From positions 1-64,000 of the forward strand of contig MU385980.1 in the NCBI GenBank assembly GCA_022497145.1: 64,000 nucleotides of DNA, given 5' to 3'. The notes below the pieces were generated by a model. That model had not been told where the DNA came from. It was given only the letters and a program-made list of their open reading frames with translations, and ran no database searches. The first letter of the stretch is position 1; every line of letters begins with the position of its first letter. The DNA is from Rostrohypoxylon terebratum (lineage: Eukaryota > Ascomycota > Sordariomycetes > Xylariales > Hypoxylaceae). Made by a program: the position numbers and the translations under genes. Positions 1-10,808 of this stretch are shown in pieces.

Positions 1-858
1 TGATTACACTTGACCTCTACCATTACTGTTACCTTAAAATCAAGACCCCCTTATGAAGCTATACTTACTAAGCCTAAGTATAGGTTCGTCACATATTCGA
101 CGCTTAGCCGTAACGAATCGTATCGTGTGAGTTTCGAAGTACCACAATTATTAATATTTAGGTAGATTTACCTTTGCTTGAACTATTTAATTATTACTTA
201 ATACCTACTTACTTAAGTATTTGATTGATTTTCTCGGCGTTAAGTTTTTAAACATGTAAGAAAACAGCGTACTCAGGAATGTTGAAAAGAAAGGTCATGC
301 TAGAATATTATAAAGTGGTTAAGAATTTATGCCTTATATCTTTAACTTAAGTAAATAATGCATTACCTACCTACCACAAACCACAACTATAGTCTTAGCA
401 ACTTAAGTAACCTTCGTCTATTTCAAAGTGTCATAGTCTTTTGTAAATATAAGTATTAATATAGAGCCGTGAAATTACTTAGGTACTATAGGAGATTCAA
501 GGGAGATTACCGCTGATTGGCTAAATTCGTAATATAAGTGTTTGGAATTTAATTGGGTGCGTCCATTGAACACTTTCCAAATTCGGACATCGTCTCTTCA
601 GAACTTAGAGACTCGGGTATTAAAGTCAAATAGCGGCGATATTATCACTGAAACTTTATTGCTAGTTACCTAGGTATCAAGCAGGTAGCATACCAAAATA
701 TAAAATGTAAGTAGTATGCTTAGGTAGGTAGTTACAAGTCGTCAATCAAAGTACTTAAGCCTTGGGCTGTCCCTAGCTTATCCTCGAAGAAAAACTTGAG
801 TCGCTCGACACGGGCCCTATCACCCATAAATCTTGTAGGGTTGGTGACATAGTTGATT
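1..858. other. AT-rich non-coding stretch
   Basis: No ORF with recognisable similarity was found. The stretch is AT-rich and scattered with TAGGTA/TACCTA motifs. The 66-codon minus-strand ORF at 732-932 overlaps the end of the adjacent dehydrogenase relic in another frame and is not believed. Confidence 0.5.
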
Positions 859-1174
859 GGAAGCTCTTTTCGCGAAGGCCTTGACAGATTCAAAACTTTC
901 CAAGTCAAGCGACCATCCTTCCGCGATGTCATACCTAATTATTAGTCAGGGACTCGATCTCGTTCTTCGCTAACTCGCCAGCTTCGAGGTTTCGAACTGC
1001 CATGATGACCTTTTCAGCCCTTAGGGCGACAAGATGTTTCGCAGCCTCAAAACCTAGCCCGGTATTAGCACCAGTAATGATATAAGTTTTACCGGCGCAA
1101 GTTTCGGTCATAGCAAGGAGAGGAAGTTGGCTCCATTGTTCAGCTAATACCAGTTCACAGAAGGGGACTGCCAT
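859..1174 (-). pseudogene. Short-chain dehydrogenase/reductase N-terminal relic
   Basis: The minus strand encodes the start of a Rossmann-fold SDR: KTYIITGANTGLG is the TGxxxGxG cofactor loop, followed by AEKVIMAVRN. The frame stops at 935 after NEIESLTNN. The expected continuation, with SLDLESFESVKAFAKRAS, lies in a different frame at about 859-925, so a deletion or frameshift separates the halves. Similarity ends after AKRAS; the Asn and YxxxK catalytic part of an SDR is absent. This is therefore a 5' fragment of a broken SDR gene rather than a working enzyme. The start could be at 1174 or at the Met at 1111, which fits SDRs better. Confidence 0.7.
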
Positions 1175-1629
1175 GGCTGACTTTTAGGAGAAAGTTGAAA
1201 TAGGTACTATCAAGATACGAATTTGTTATATGGATATGGAAAATCGCAAGGTGAACCGACGGCTATAAGTAGTACCTATACAAAAGTATGTGAGGACAGA
1301 GTACGGATTAAATTATTTTATACCCATCTTGTACTTAGTAGGAACAATCCGTACGGACTTTCGATCATTCATCCACAGAGTCCGCGAAACTGATCACTCC
1401 TTCCCCATAACTGGAACGCAAGTAAAGCTCCCGATCAACATGATATGGTTCACATCGTATCTAGTCGGCGGGACCAATGAGAGAGTGGGTTCCTAATTGA
1501 GACGTGCTTGGTCGGCATATGAGGCTTGATGCAAGTGGGGGTGTGATGATATTATATATATACGGGCCATTTATTTTTGGGATTCTATCCTACGATGACG
1601 AACCCGGTGGTGAGAAATTGAGCGCCCCT

Positions 1630-1670
1630 GGGATTTGGGGGTTGGGGGGGTTATTGGGGTATTTTGGGGG
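1630..1670 (+). other. Candidate G-quadruplex tract
   Basis: Five G runs on the plus strand (3, 5, 7, 4 and 5 G) are separated by loops of 2-6 nt. This meets the usual four-run, short-loop definition of an intramolecular G-quadruplex. The rest of the spacer is AT-rich, so the tract stands out. It lies about 750 bp upstream of the p25 start. Confidence 0.6.
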
Positions 1671-1737
1671 TATTGTAGAGGTGGGTTAGGTGAGCTCGTA
1701 TACGTGTATTTTGAACCTCACGATAGGCATTTACCTA

Positions 1738-1758
1738 CCTAGGACCTAGGTCCTAGGT
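1738..1758. repeat. CCTAGGT-family array, 3 units
   Basis: Three contiguous 7-bp units: CCTAGGA then two CCTAGGT. It belongs to the dispersed 7-bp-period family found throughout the window. Confidence 0.8.
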
Positions 1759-2418
1759 ACATACCGAAACTTGGAATAAAACCTTTGTTAGCATTTTGTC
1801 AACAAAAGCGGCCTTGGCTGTTTCCTGAACAGCTTCATAACCAACGAGCCGGCAACAATAGTACCTGGATCTGAAAATAATTCATAAAAGAAGCCTTAGA
1901 GCACGTTATATTGAATGTTGATGATCGTCTTAGATCGATCTGTCGTCAATTTGCCATTTGGCCCATCGTCTTTTCGCTTCATGACGTGGGATTCTTTCCA
2001 GTGATGATTTGGTTAAGCTAACAGCTAATTGACTGAATTGATTAAGACTCGTGCATAGTGGGGTGGAGTACGAAGTACGAAGTACATAGTAACTCGACAA
2101 CTTTACTAACTACAACGGACAGTGGACAGTGGACCCATAGACGCGTTTTCTAGCGTTTTTTTTTTTAGCTCTACATGACCACCTATTGGGTAGGGTATTG
2201 TATTGTTTTGTACTTCGTACAATACCTACAGCTGTACTAGGTATTACAGCATACGGGCTAGTACCTTTATTTACGACTACCTATTAACGAATTGCGACTC
2301 GCAGCATTAAACCACTAAACATTACTACCAACCGCGCGAACACACCAACACACCAACACACCAATATACGAATACTAATACTCAAACGAAATCGGCCATC
2401 TACCCATCAGTTGCCAAG

Positions 2419-3175
2419 ATGTCGAGAAAGCAAGCAAAAGGCGAATATATTGAAACAGTAAGTTGCCTATTCTCAAATACTCTTCCCCCCATCATCTTCA
2501 CGCTTCATTAACGTGAATCTCTATACAGGACACCGGAAATAAGGTATCACGAAAGGCCATCCTCATCGGAACACAACATATTATGCTCGGCGGCAAGACC
2601 GTTATCCAGGCCGAAGCCATGATACGAGGCGACTTAGCTAGGACAGCCCAACCCACTTCCAGTTCTGGCGCTGCCGCTCCCAGTAGCAACACCGCCGTAG
2701 CCATCGGTCGATACTGTTATCTCAGTAAAGGATGCTGTCTACGTCCGCCAGGTCGTATTTATAAAGGGTAAGTTATTTCCATGCGACGTAGCCCCATCTC
2801 AGTTGAGCTTCGTGGTGGTTGGTGGTTTGCTAACACAATGGCGTCTGTCCTAGAACTTTTACCTACCTCCCTCTACGACTTGGCGACCATGTCTTCATCG
2901 GTGATAGCACCGTAGTCCAAGCAGCAACCGTAGGAAGCCACGTTTACATCGGCCAGAACGTTGTCGTCGGAGACTTCGCCATCATCAAAGACTACGTTCG
3001 TATTCTAGACGGCACTGTGATACCTCCCAACATGGTCATACCGAGCTTCAGTGTCGTTGCTGGTCAGCCCGCTCGAGTGGTCGGCGAAGTGCCTGAGGGT
3101 GGCCACGAAGCTTTTGAACTAAGGGAATTATACAAGACAGTGGGAAATAACCCGCAGTCCTTGCCCGCTATATGA
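2419..3175 (+). CDS. DCTN5: Dynactin subunit p25 (DCTN5-like)
   Basis: Exons 2419-2457, 2529-2767 and 2854-3175 give 199 aa; introns are 71 and 86 nt with GTAAGT donors. The protein starts MSRKQAKGEYIET and continues GNKVSRKAILIG, IRGDLA and LGDHVFIGDSTVVQAA. This is the left-handed beta-helix hexapeptide-repeat pattern of p25, one of the dynactin pointed-end subunits that help select cargo for dynein. Human p25 has about 182 aa; the extra length here is mostly a Ser/Ala-rich insert (about residues 54-68) after RGDLA. Neurospora mutants in pointed-end dynactin genes have the ropy phenotype. The start Met immediately precedes the conserved KGEYIET segment. The family is distinct enough that confusion with gamma carbonic anhydrases is unlikely. 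Confidence 0.93.
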
Positions 3176-5033
3176 TCTTTTTTTTAAACGCGCACTATAA
3201 TTACGAAACATACGGGGGAATTCGCGACAAGGCACCAAGATTGCATGGCCCGATGCTCATTTCAATCACGCATTACGCTTTGGGAAACGCAGTTCTACCT
3301 TCCTACGAGACCCATGCATAGGTCAAATCGTTGAATGATCTCCCGAACACCAAGCTGCCACGATTGGTATTATTACCTCAAGATAAGCAAACCTTGATGA
3401 GAAAGCCAAGTAGGAGATAGACCATGGCCGATCAAAGCCAACATTGCATTGACATGCATCCCAGATATAGCCGGGGAAGGGACTGTTATACCGATAGTCA
3501 TCTTACATGAATACACGCCCTCCTAGTAATTGGAGGTCTAATGGAAAGAGGCAGACATGGACGCGGTTCGCATTGGCTATGCGATCGGGCCGTGACGATG
3601 AGATCATTATTGAGTTAACGAATCAACAGCATTGAGCCGATAGCATGCTCCTCCACTACTAAGAGTCAGGGAACAGGGGTAGCTATAAGTATTAGGGGTG
3701 AGCACTACAGTGGGCGAGTATGTATCCATTCAAAACACCATCGACCATTTCCAATCCCCACTCCAGACCGCCCTAGATAGCGCGTATTCCACGGCCCTCC
3801 AACCCCGGTGATGACTCAAGTACCTAAGGTTCCAGACATTGCCATCGATATTCGGCAGGTGTGGAGCAAAAGCTACACGTTCCAGTACAGTCTGATTGTT
3901 GAACGCATGGCTGGCCGCAAGTTGCGTCGAAGGAACGTATCGAGTTTGGTAGAAGTGGTGTCTGATATCACGGATTAGCTTGGTTTACTGAATACCAGGC
4001 CAGCTAACGCCGCCATGACTGACCGCTGACGTGACATGGAGAATCATGAGAATCAAACTACCGAAAGATCTAAAGGTCGAATGCATTTTTATTCGGGTTT
4101 ATGAATAGGATACTTCAAAAGGCATTGCTCACTTGTGTCAATTCAAAGTTACCTAGATATCAATGCATTTATAGGAATTTGCTCGAGATCCAGGCCAGCT
4201 ACTAAGTAGGTAGGTAACCACCACGTTACAGCCAGTGTTGTTATGTTGTCACTCCATCTTCGCACGCATTACCCCAGCTTCACCCAAGTTCAATATCAAG
4301 CGATTGGTTTGGAATTTCTAATAGGGAGATTATCCTTGCTTGGACATGAATACGGCAGATGGGTTGATATCCTAAAATGGGACTATCTTGCGTGAATCGG
4401 CGTCTCCAGCAACCCATCCTAGGGACCTAGATCGAGTCCAGGATACATACTGCGCTGCAGTACTATCCCTACTAGGTACCTAAGCAGTAGAAATACATCA
4501 CTCTACATTATACGATACGCACCAGCGTCAGTAATTCGTGCTTGCGATTGCAATTCATGTTTTCTAAACGCTGCGAGAAAGGAATAAGGGTCTGCCCAGT
4601 ACGTCCTAGCCCTGGGGGTTCTAATCTGTTTCTGTTCTCATTTTCTTGCGTGAAGCGGTTCTAGCTATGACCTTACCATATCGCTATTTTCTAGGTGTTC
4701 TATGCGCTATAGCCACTCACTGACGATGGTTCTAAATCACATCCCATCATACCTTAGGTAGGTATACTACCTATGACCTACTAGGTATGTAAGTACCTAG
4801 GTCCTAGGTAGTCGCGGTCCAACAGTACCTAGTACCTAATAATATAGAGCAGTTCTTTGATTATAGCACCCTAAGATTATACCCACCAGCTATTAACCCA
4901 TATTATTTCCGGCGGAGTCCAACTACCAGATCAAGTATTATTGGTTGCTACCTTTCAATCGTAACCATCTCACCAGACGACGCCTAACCTACGGGTCACT
5001 CAAGTTACAACTTCCAACGTTACGACTACCACA
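3176..5033. other. Intergenic stretch without a supported gene
   Basis: No ORF of convincing length or similarity on either strand. A TAGGT-rich cluster lies at about 4750-4840, including two CCTAGGT units near 4796-4809. Confidence 0.5.
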
Positions 5034-6818
5034 ATGGGACAGTTCACATCAACCCCATCGCAACCACCTTACTGGATGACACCAGTTGAGAATGTTGGTA
5101 TGTCCAACCAGATCCATTTGATCCGACATTCGATATATTGACCAACACCAACAAAGACCAATTTATCAGTAGATTTAGGTCTATTTTCAAGCTTTGTTGC
5201 CTTCGCCAAGAAGAACGACGTTGGCTTGAGCTGCTATTCGAAATGTTCAGCGACTCTGCCGAGCCGCCAAAATGTAGGCATGCAACCTTCGGAATATCAC
5301 GTTTGATGTATTAATCAAGTCATCATGGGATGAGTCGAGTATTGTTGGACTGCTTAGTACCACTCTCATAGACGAATTGCAGGGAGATCTTGTAGCTGCT
5401 GGCCCGCTCCTGTTTCGAGCTATGATTCGGCTTGGATCATTCCCATACCAGAACAAACCTGTCTCGACTCTCAGTGTCGACGTGGCCTCGGTCGCAGTCA
5501 TTTTATTACTTCGCTACTACGAGTGGGACGCTAGTTCTATTTCTGGGATTAGTTTAGGTGAATTTGGATCAGATGAGAAGGGGATGAGATGGCTGCGCCG
5601 TATTCTATTCCAATGCATGACGATTCGAGACGAATCTGCCAGCGACTGTGATCTTGAAGACATGCAAGATCTCGATAGGAATGAGTCGGATGACGAGGAC
5701 CTCCTAGGAGCCCATCGATTCGTCACAAGCACAAACAGATGGCGCGATTGGAAACGTGACCCCAAAATCATGCACTCCGGGCCTCCTATTCTACCCGTGA
5801 TGGCACTGCCTTCCTCACAATTTCGACATTTGAATGGCTCTATACCTAGAGCCGAGCTCGGCCCTCTTATAAAATTACTATTAGCCGGTCACATGTATAT
5901 ATCAGGATATAATCTCGAACTACGAGCTAGAAAGGAGCAACTGGAAGCGTGTGCGGCTAGTGTTTTGAATGCTTTCCCTCAAGCTGACAAGGCCGCTTAC
6001 ACCACTTGGGACTTGTACGACAAGATCCTCTCATCGCAATTGGTAATACACATATTACTCCAATCGAAAGACCTAAGATTCAATGCTAACCTAGGTACCT
6101 ATACAAGCCGAACATCTACAATGGTTTCGCTGGTCTGTTCGCCCCATTGGTTCTCTGTAACGGAGCATGCATCGAGCAAATTATCTCGTCGACATGAACG
6201 GATATTGCTTCATTCTTGCGCCAAGCATCATCGGTGCATGAAACGTATGACTCGTCGGAGAGCATCTCGAATCCCTCTATTCTCGCTCGAGTGCGGGTGT
6301 TCTTACCACTGGAATTGTGTCCCCAAGAGCCGTCCATTATTTACACATCTGAAAGCGATGTCTTCAAGCTCGATGCGCTGAGAAAACAACTAGGCTCGGC
6401 ACACCAGCACCTGGTAATTCTCGTAAGTGGGGTCAGTTCAGATGCAACAAACGCTGGCGAGAATAGACCTGTTTGCTTCGGCGCGTTTATTCCGCAGAGC
6501 GTCGTCGATATCGACACCAAAGAATATTCCAAGAGAATGCCTGCCATTCTTTTCCAACTCCGACCGACTCATTCAGTTTCTAATAGCCCCACAAACAGCA
6601 TTTCATCGGGCAGTGAAAGTAACACAGTCGAGATCAGATTCCACAAACCAGGTCGTGCCGATGAACATTTGATTTTTGATGAGGCCGCCCAGACCGTCAG
6701 CTACTGCGCACGTGAAGACCAAGAAAATATTCACTCGACCCATATCAAAGGCGCAAGAATAGATCTTATAAGTCTAGGTCCATTCTCCGATACTAGTTCT
6801 GAAGACGTAGCGTCCTAA
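5034..6818 (+). CDS. Rtc5/TLDc-domain-like protein
   Basis: An intact 513-aa reading results if four introns are removed: exons 5034-5097, 5157-5307, 5358-6042, 6108-6156 and 6226-6818, with phases matching at every junction. The N-terminus MGQ fits an N-myristoylation site. The AAGPLLFRAMIRLGSFPY segment and the later PNIYNGFAGLF segment resemble fungal Rtc5. The C-terminal part (HLVILVSG, VCFGAFIP, AILFQLRPTHS) resembles a TLDc fold. Rtc5 proteins of this type are linked to the vacuole and V-ATPase. The donors at 5308 (GTATTA) and 6157 (GTAACG) are weak. Without the last intron an in-frame TGA at 6195 would end the protein early, so the gene could instead be decaying. The frame stays open after the stop at 6816 for about 80 codons, which I cannot explain. 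Confidence 0.6.
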
Positions 6819-7074
6819 GACATCACCGACGGCGTCTGGGACGAATGTCGTCATCTCATTCACCATCAGTATCAATCTAAGAATTCCTTCGACCGATCTT
6901 CTGTTGACTTCGTAGTTGGAGTAGTACCTAGAGAAGAAGAGAACCATCACAATCACGACGCGTTGAAGCGAATGGTGGTATGGATTATTACAATTATGGT
7001 CATCTATGATCTATGGGTGTTTGCCTGTCATGATAGGGCTACTGGGATTAGGGATTGGGCTATCTAAAGGTAGC

Positions 7075-8207
7075 TTACGAGAGGTCTTCCACGATGGCTG
7101 TGTAAGCTGCTTTGGGTTGGTAGCTGGTGTCAAAGAGAAGAGGGGTGCTCTGGGATTGCCAGGAGTCCTATGTAGCGTTAGTAATATATCCAAATCCTGG
7201 GTCATAGACACTTACAGCGTCGCTCACACCCCACACGGTAATTCCAACACACTTCTCGACAGCAAGGCAGGCATTGGTAACGGTTACGTATTGGTCAGCC
7301 GGGGCGCCAACGATGTCTAACTCGGTGATAGCTAGTTCGGACACACCAGTCTCGGCAAGCTTTTCGAGTCCAGCCTGTTCGCCGCTAGCATCAGGGTTGC
7401 CGCCGCCGAGGTGGCCTTGAAGACCGATACCATCGATCGGGATTCCTGCGGCGAGCCATTTCTGGACATGATCAAACATGCCGGTAGTGGTTTTAGCCGA
7501 GGTACCGCTCTCTAGATGGTAGTCGTTAATGTAAAGTTTTGCATTTGGGTCTGCCTTGCGTGCTGCCTCAAATGCGATGCGAACGAAGTCTTCGCCAAGT
7601 ACTTGAGTGAAGACACAGTCGCGGAGAGTGCCGTCCTCGTTGAAAATCTCGTTGACCACATCCTAGATAGGTAGTATTGATTAGAAAAAAATATCCTCAT
7701 CATAACTTAACGTCAGCGAGTACGTACCCAAGCGCGAACCTTGCCCTTATATCTCCCGACAATGGTGCTGATATGATTTTCAAGGACGCTCGTGAGTTCC
7801 GTAGCATCTGTGATGGCCTTGACATAGTCTGGAAGCTGCTGGTACCAGACCAACGTGTGGCCGCGCACGCTTTGACCATTCTGGACAGCAAAGTCGACGA
7901 GTGCATCTGCACCTCCATAACTAAAACCCCCGCGGGTGGGTTCGATAGCGTCCCACTTCATGCTATTCTCCGGCGTCAACTGTCCGAAGTCCTTCTTGAT
8001 AATGGCAGCATTTTGTGACTTGGACAAGGTTCCTGAGTCAGCTGCCGTTCCGAAATAGAGCTTTCCCTTCGCCTTGAAGAGCTGGTCGATGCTGTCGGAA
8101 GAGGAACCGGTACTAGGAATAGAGGACGGCGCAGCAGTTGAAGTAGGAGAATGAGTAGCCTGTTGGCTAGTCGAAGTCGCGACGCAGTCTAAGCGTTTCA
8201 GGGGGAT
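7075..8207 (-). CDS. GH10 endo-beta-1,4-xylanase (5' end unresolved)
   Basis: Three exons are clear: 7728 up to about 8207, 7216-7662 and 7075-7167. Introns are 7663-7727 and 7168-7215, the latter with a perfect TACTAAC branch site. The catalytic domain of glycoside hydrolase family 10 is complete, from LYFGTAADSGTL through DVVNE (acid/base Glu) and ITELDI (nucleophile Glu) to LLFDTSYQPKAAY near the C-terminus. The enzyme cleaves xylan backbones outside the cell. A Ser/Thr/Pro-rich linker (TSTSQQATHSPTSTAAPSS) precedes the domain, as in enzymes with an N-terminal CBM1. No start codon, signal peptide or CBM1 is readable upstream; an in-frame TGA lies near 8254. Two usual active-cleft residues differ: the segment reads VWYQQLPDYV where VWHxQLPxWV is typical. 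The 5' end may lie behind an undetected intron or may be lost. Confidence 0.85.
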
Positions 8208-9055
8208 CGCAGGTGCATTGAAAATGCAACTTATAATACAGATATTATTGAGCTTTCAGAGGGATCGCGTTCCCGATCGCGTTACCAAGAACCTGAATGA
8301 CGTTCTATTCAATAGGGCTAGTGTCTTACTAGTGTTAGTAAATACGAGATGGCACGCGATTATACTAGGTACTTGCTCAATATCAACTATACTAGGTATA
8401 GGTACACATTGCGAAGTTGTATTTTCCCATTTTTCAACAATTTATAATATAAATGACAATCTAATAAATCCCGATTTGAGTGGTTTGATTAATAAAACAT
8501 GACATGGGCACTTTAGACCATTGAATTGAAGACTTGACGATGAGAAGAATAGCTGGAGATGCTAAGCCAGAGAAATTGGAATCAAGGGAAAGAAAGGAAT
8601 TAAAAAAAACAAGAGCTGTTGGAGTTCCATTCAATTATTTAGCACTACTTCATACTACATGTATAATAGAAATAACGCCGAATCACATGATAACTCCACT
8701 AGCAATTACCTGCAGCACACTAAGATGCCCTCCATATTCCACTAATACCCAGAAAGGAAATCAGCTACAGCTGTATTATGTCATTAAATAGTCCAAGCTC
8801 TCGTCCACAGATGCGAGGAAGGTCTCATCCAGATCCATGACATCAGAGTGATCCGAATGCACTTGCTTCAGTGTTGAGTAGTTGAATTCTAGGTATATAT
8901 GATATAATACTTAACCTACAACATGCACCTATCTAAGATAAAATTGCTACCCGCTACCTACCATCAGGCGTTTTTCCACGTACAAATCTGAATAACCTAG
9001 ATTGTCCCTTTGACATTGATATTAATAATTCAAGGCTTCGACTCAAACGACGATC
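8208..9055. other. Divergent spacer, AT-rich
   Basis: Lies between the divergently read xylanase and the gene at 9056. A short imperfect direct repeat (8193-8210 and 8252-8268, sharing GGGATCGC) straddles the expected xylanase 5' end. No other gene is supported; the 85-codon ORF at 8534 has no coding character. Confidence 0.5.
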
Positions 9056-10358
9056 ATGACTACGATCGGGTTCAGTGTGAAATCCGACGCAGCCTCTGAG
9101 AGAGACCATGCCGAGGAAGCAGGTTCAAAGCACCAGCTCGATTGCAAGAATTCGCTAGAGTCGAAGCGCAAGAAGAGAAATGATGGTGACAAAAAACAGC
9201 AAATCATTGAGGATTCTCTTCCAAGGTACTATTTAATGCTAGGCATGCCATATGCCGTAACATTGTGAAAGATCAATTACTGATGCTTCTCAGTCCCACT
9301 GAGGCCTATGGTGATGGGAAGAATCAAGCACCACCCAACGGCAATAATAAGAAAGACAACGAGAAGAATGGGAAGAATGAGAAGAGTAAGATCAGCTTAG
9401 AGTCTCGAGAGAAACCAGGCGGTATCGGCTCAGCCGAACAAGAAGGAGCAAGAGAAGACATCGTCCCGTCTAATATCTTGGAAAAAGGCATCATCTACTT
9501 CTTCATCCGTGGCAGGGTCGGTATCGACGAACCGAGCAGTGTGGACGACATTCGTCGCAGCTACATTGTCCTTAGACCACTAAGAAAAGATGCGAAGCTC
9601 GGTGAGGGGACTATCGACGATGTCGGAAATAGCCGCCTAATTGCTATTCCTAAGAAGGTGCTCCCCTTGAGTGGAAGGGATAGGTGGATCGCATTCGTCG
9701 AGAAATCACATGCCTCGTTTCAAACGTTGAAGGACGAGTTTATGTCTGCTTCTGACTATATCACCAAGACCGCTGGTGTGAGACATACGCCTGCCGCTAC
9801 CCCGGTAGCGGAAGGTATTTATGCCATCACCAGCACCGGTCGTGAGAGTCACCTTGCGTATATGATCACCTTACCCGACAATCTCGGCGAAGTGCAGAAA
9901 GAGATTGGGTTGCAGGAGAAGGGAAGCTTCATTGTCAGCACCAGAAATCCCCAGTATGAAGCTCCGAAAGGCACTTCTCTCCCGCAAGGGGCGGATTATC
10001 CCCAAGAGTAAGTGCACGTCTGCGCATGATTAACATGCCGTACGAGGACACTAACAATGTACAATCAAGAGTTCAAGACGGATTCAGGGCCTTGCGATGG
10101 TCGGCAACCCAACCCAAACACCTCGACTTCATAAACACACAAATTCTCCTCGTCGGCGAGTCGAGCGGTATCAGGAAAGCGACCGAGCCACAAAAAGACC
10201 AAAAAGAGGGGCAAGAGAACCCAATGGAAGAGCTAGAGAAGTTGGAAGACGAAGATACTCATCGGATGAAGGATCTACAAGGAGACGATTCGGAAGTCAT
10301 TTTTGCAGATTTACAAGCACGAGCTAACGACTATCCTAAATTGCAGACGACGTTCTAG
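9056..10358 (+). CDS. Conserved fungal protein of unknown function
   Basis: Exons 9056-9225, 9294-10007 and 10070-10358 give 390 aa; introns of 68 and 62 nt have good branch sites (the second has CTAAC). The N-terminal ~100 residues are hydrophilic and Lys/Glu-rich (KRKKRN), probably disordered. The central part has GIIYFFIRGRVGIDEPSSV, SYIVLRPL, DVGNSRLIAIPKKVLP and RHTPAATPVAEGIYAI, followed by LAYMITLPDNLGEVQKEIG and a charged C-terminus ending in PKLQTTF. The pattern recalls a protein widespread in Sordariomycetes, which I remember being labelled 'BTB domain transcription factor' in public annotations. I see no BTB fold here, so no function is assigned. The basic N-terminus is compatible with nuclear location. 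Confidence 0.8.
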
Positions 10359-10555
10359 AGTTCTGATGAAGGCGAGGTTGAAATGTAACAAAGAAAAATA
10401 GGCAGCTGAGTGTATGAAAACAAAAAGATGCCCCTAAGGGCCTAATCTCCGAAGTGCCGAGACTAAATGAAATTTCAACCAATGACCATCAGAGCCAAAG
10501 AGTTGTAGTTATGACTAACTTTAACCACACATTATTCTCAATTAATTCTACGTCG

Positions 10556-10638
10556 TCTCGATTCGTCTAGTGGTTAGGATACCTGCTTGTCATTCTATGA
10601 ATTCGCAGGTGGCCGGGGTTCAATTCCCCGATCGAGAG
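10556..10638 (+). tRNA. tRNA-Asp(GTC) with 11-nt intron
   Basis: Acceptor arms TCTCGAT (10556-10562) and ATCGAGA (10631-10637) pair perfectly, with discriminator G at 10638. The D-arm reads GTCTAGTGGTTAGGAT and the T-arm has GGTTCAATTCC. The anticodon stem CCTGC/GCAGG encloses 18 nt: loop TTGTCA, an 11-nt insert (TTCTATGAATT) at the canonical 37/38 site, then C. Removing it leaves loop TTGTCAC with anticodon GTC. The total of 83 nt equals 72 plus 11. Confidence 0.9.
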
Positions 10639-10808
10639 TGAACTCCCATTTCTGGGCTAATTTTTTTCTCCTTCATTTATCTTCATCTTCTAACTTTATC
10701 GACGCGTTCATTCATATATCTTGCTTTTTATGCATGGTAGCGATGCGCTCTAATATGACACGCCCATTAAATGTCTCTACTTCATAATGAACTTGTCTAC
10801 GACGATGG

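Larger units (their letters stand above)
1175..2418. other. Spacer upstream of dynactin p25
   Basis: No supported gene. It holds a G-rich tract at 1630-1670, a CCTAGGA/CCTAGGT array at 1738-1758, short direct repeats (GTACGAA-type near 2070, GGACAGT near 2115) and an 8-bp-period CACCAACA run at about 2340-2363. The end of the spacer should contain the p25 promoter and leader. Confidence 0.5.
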
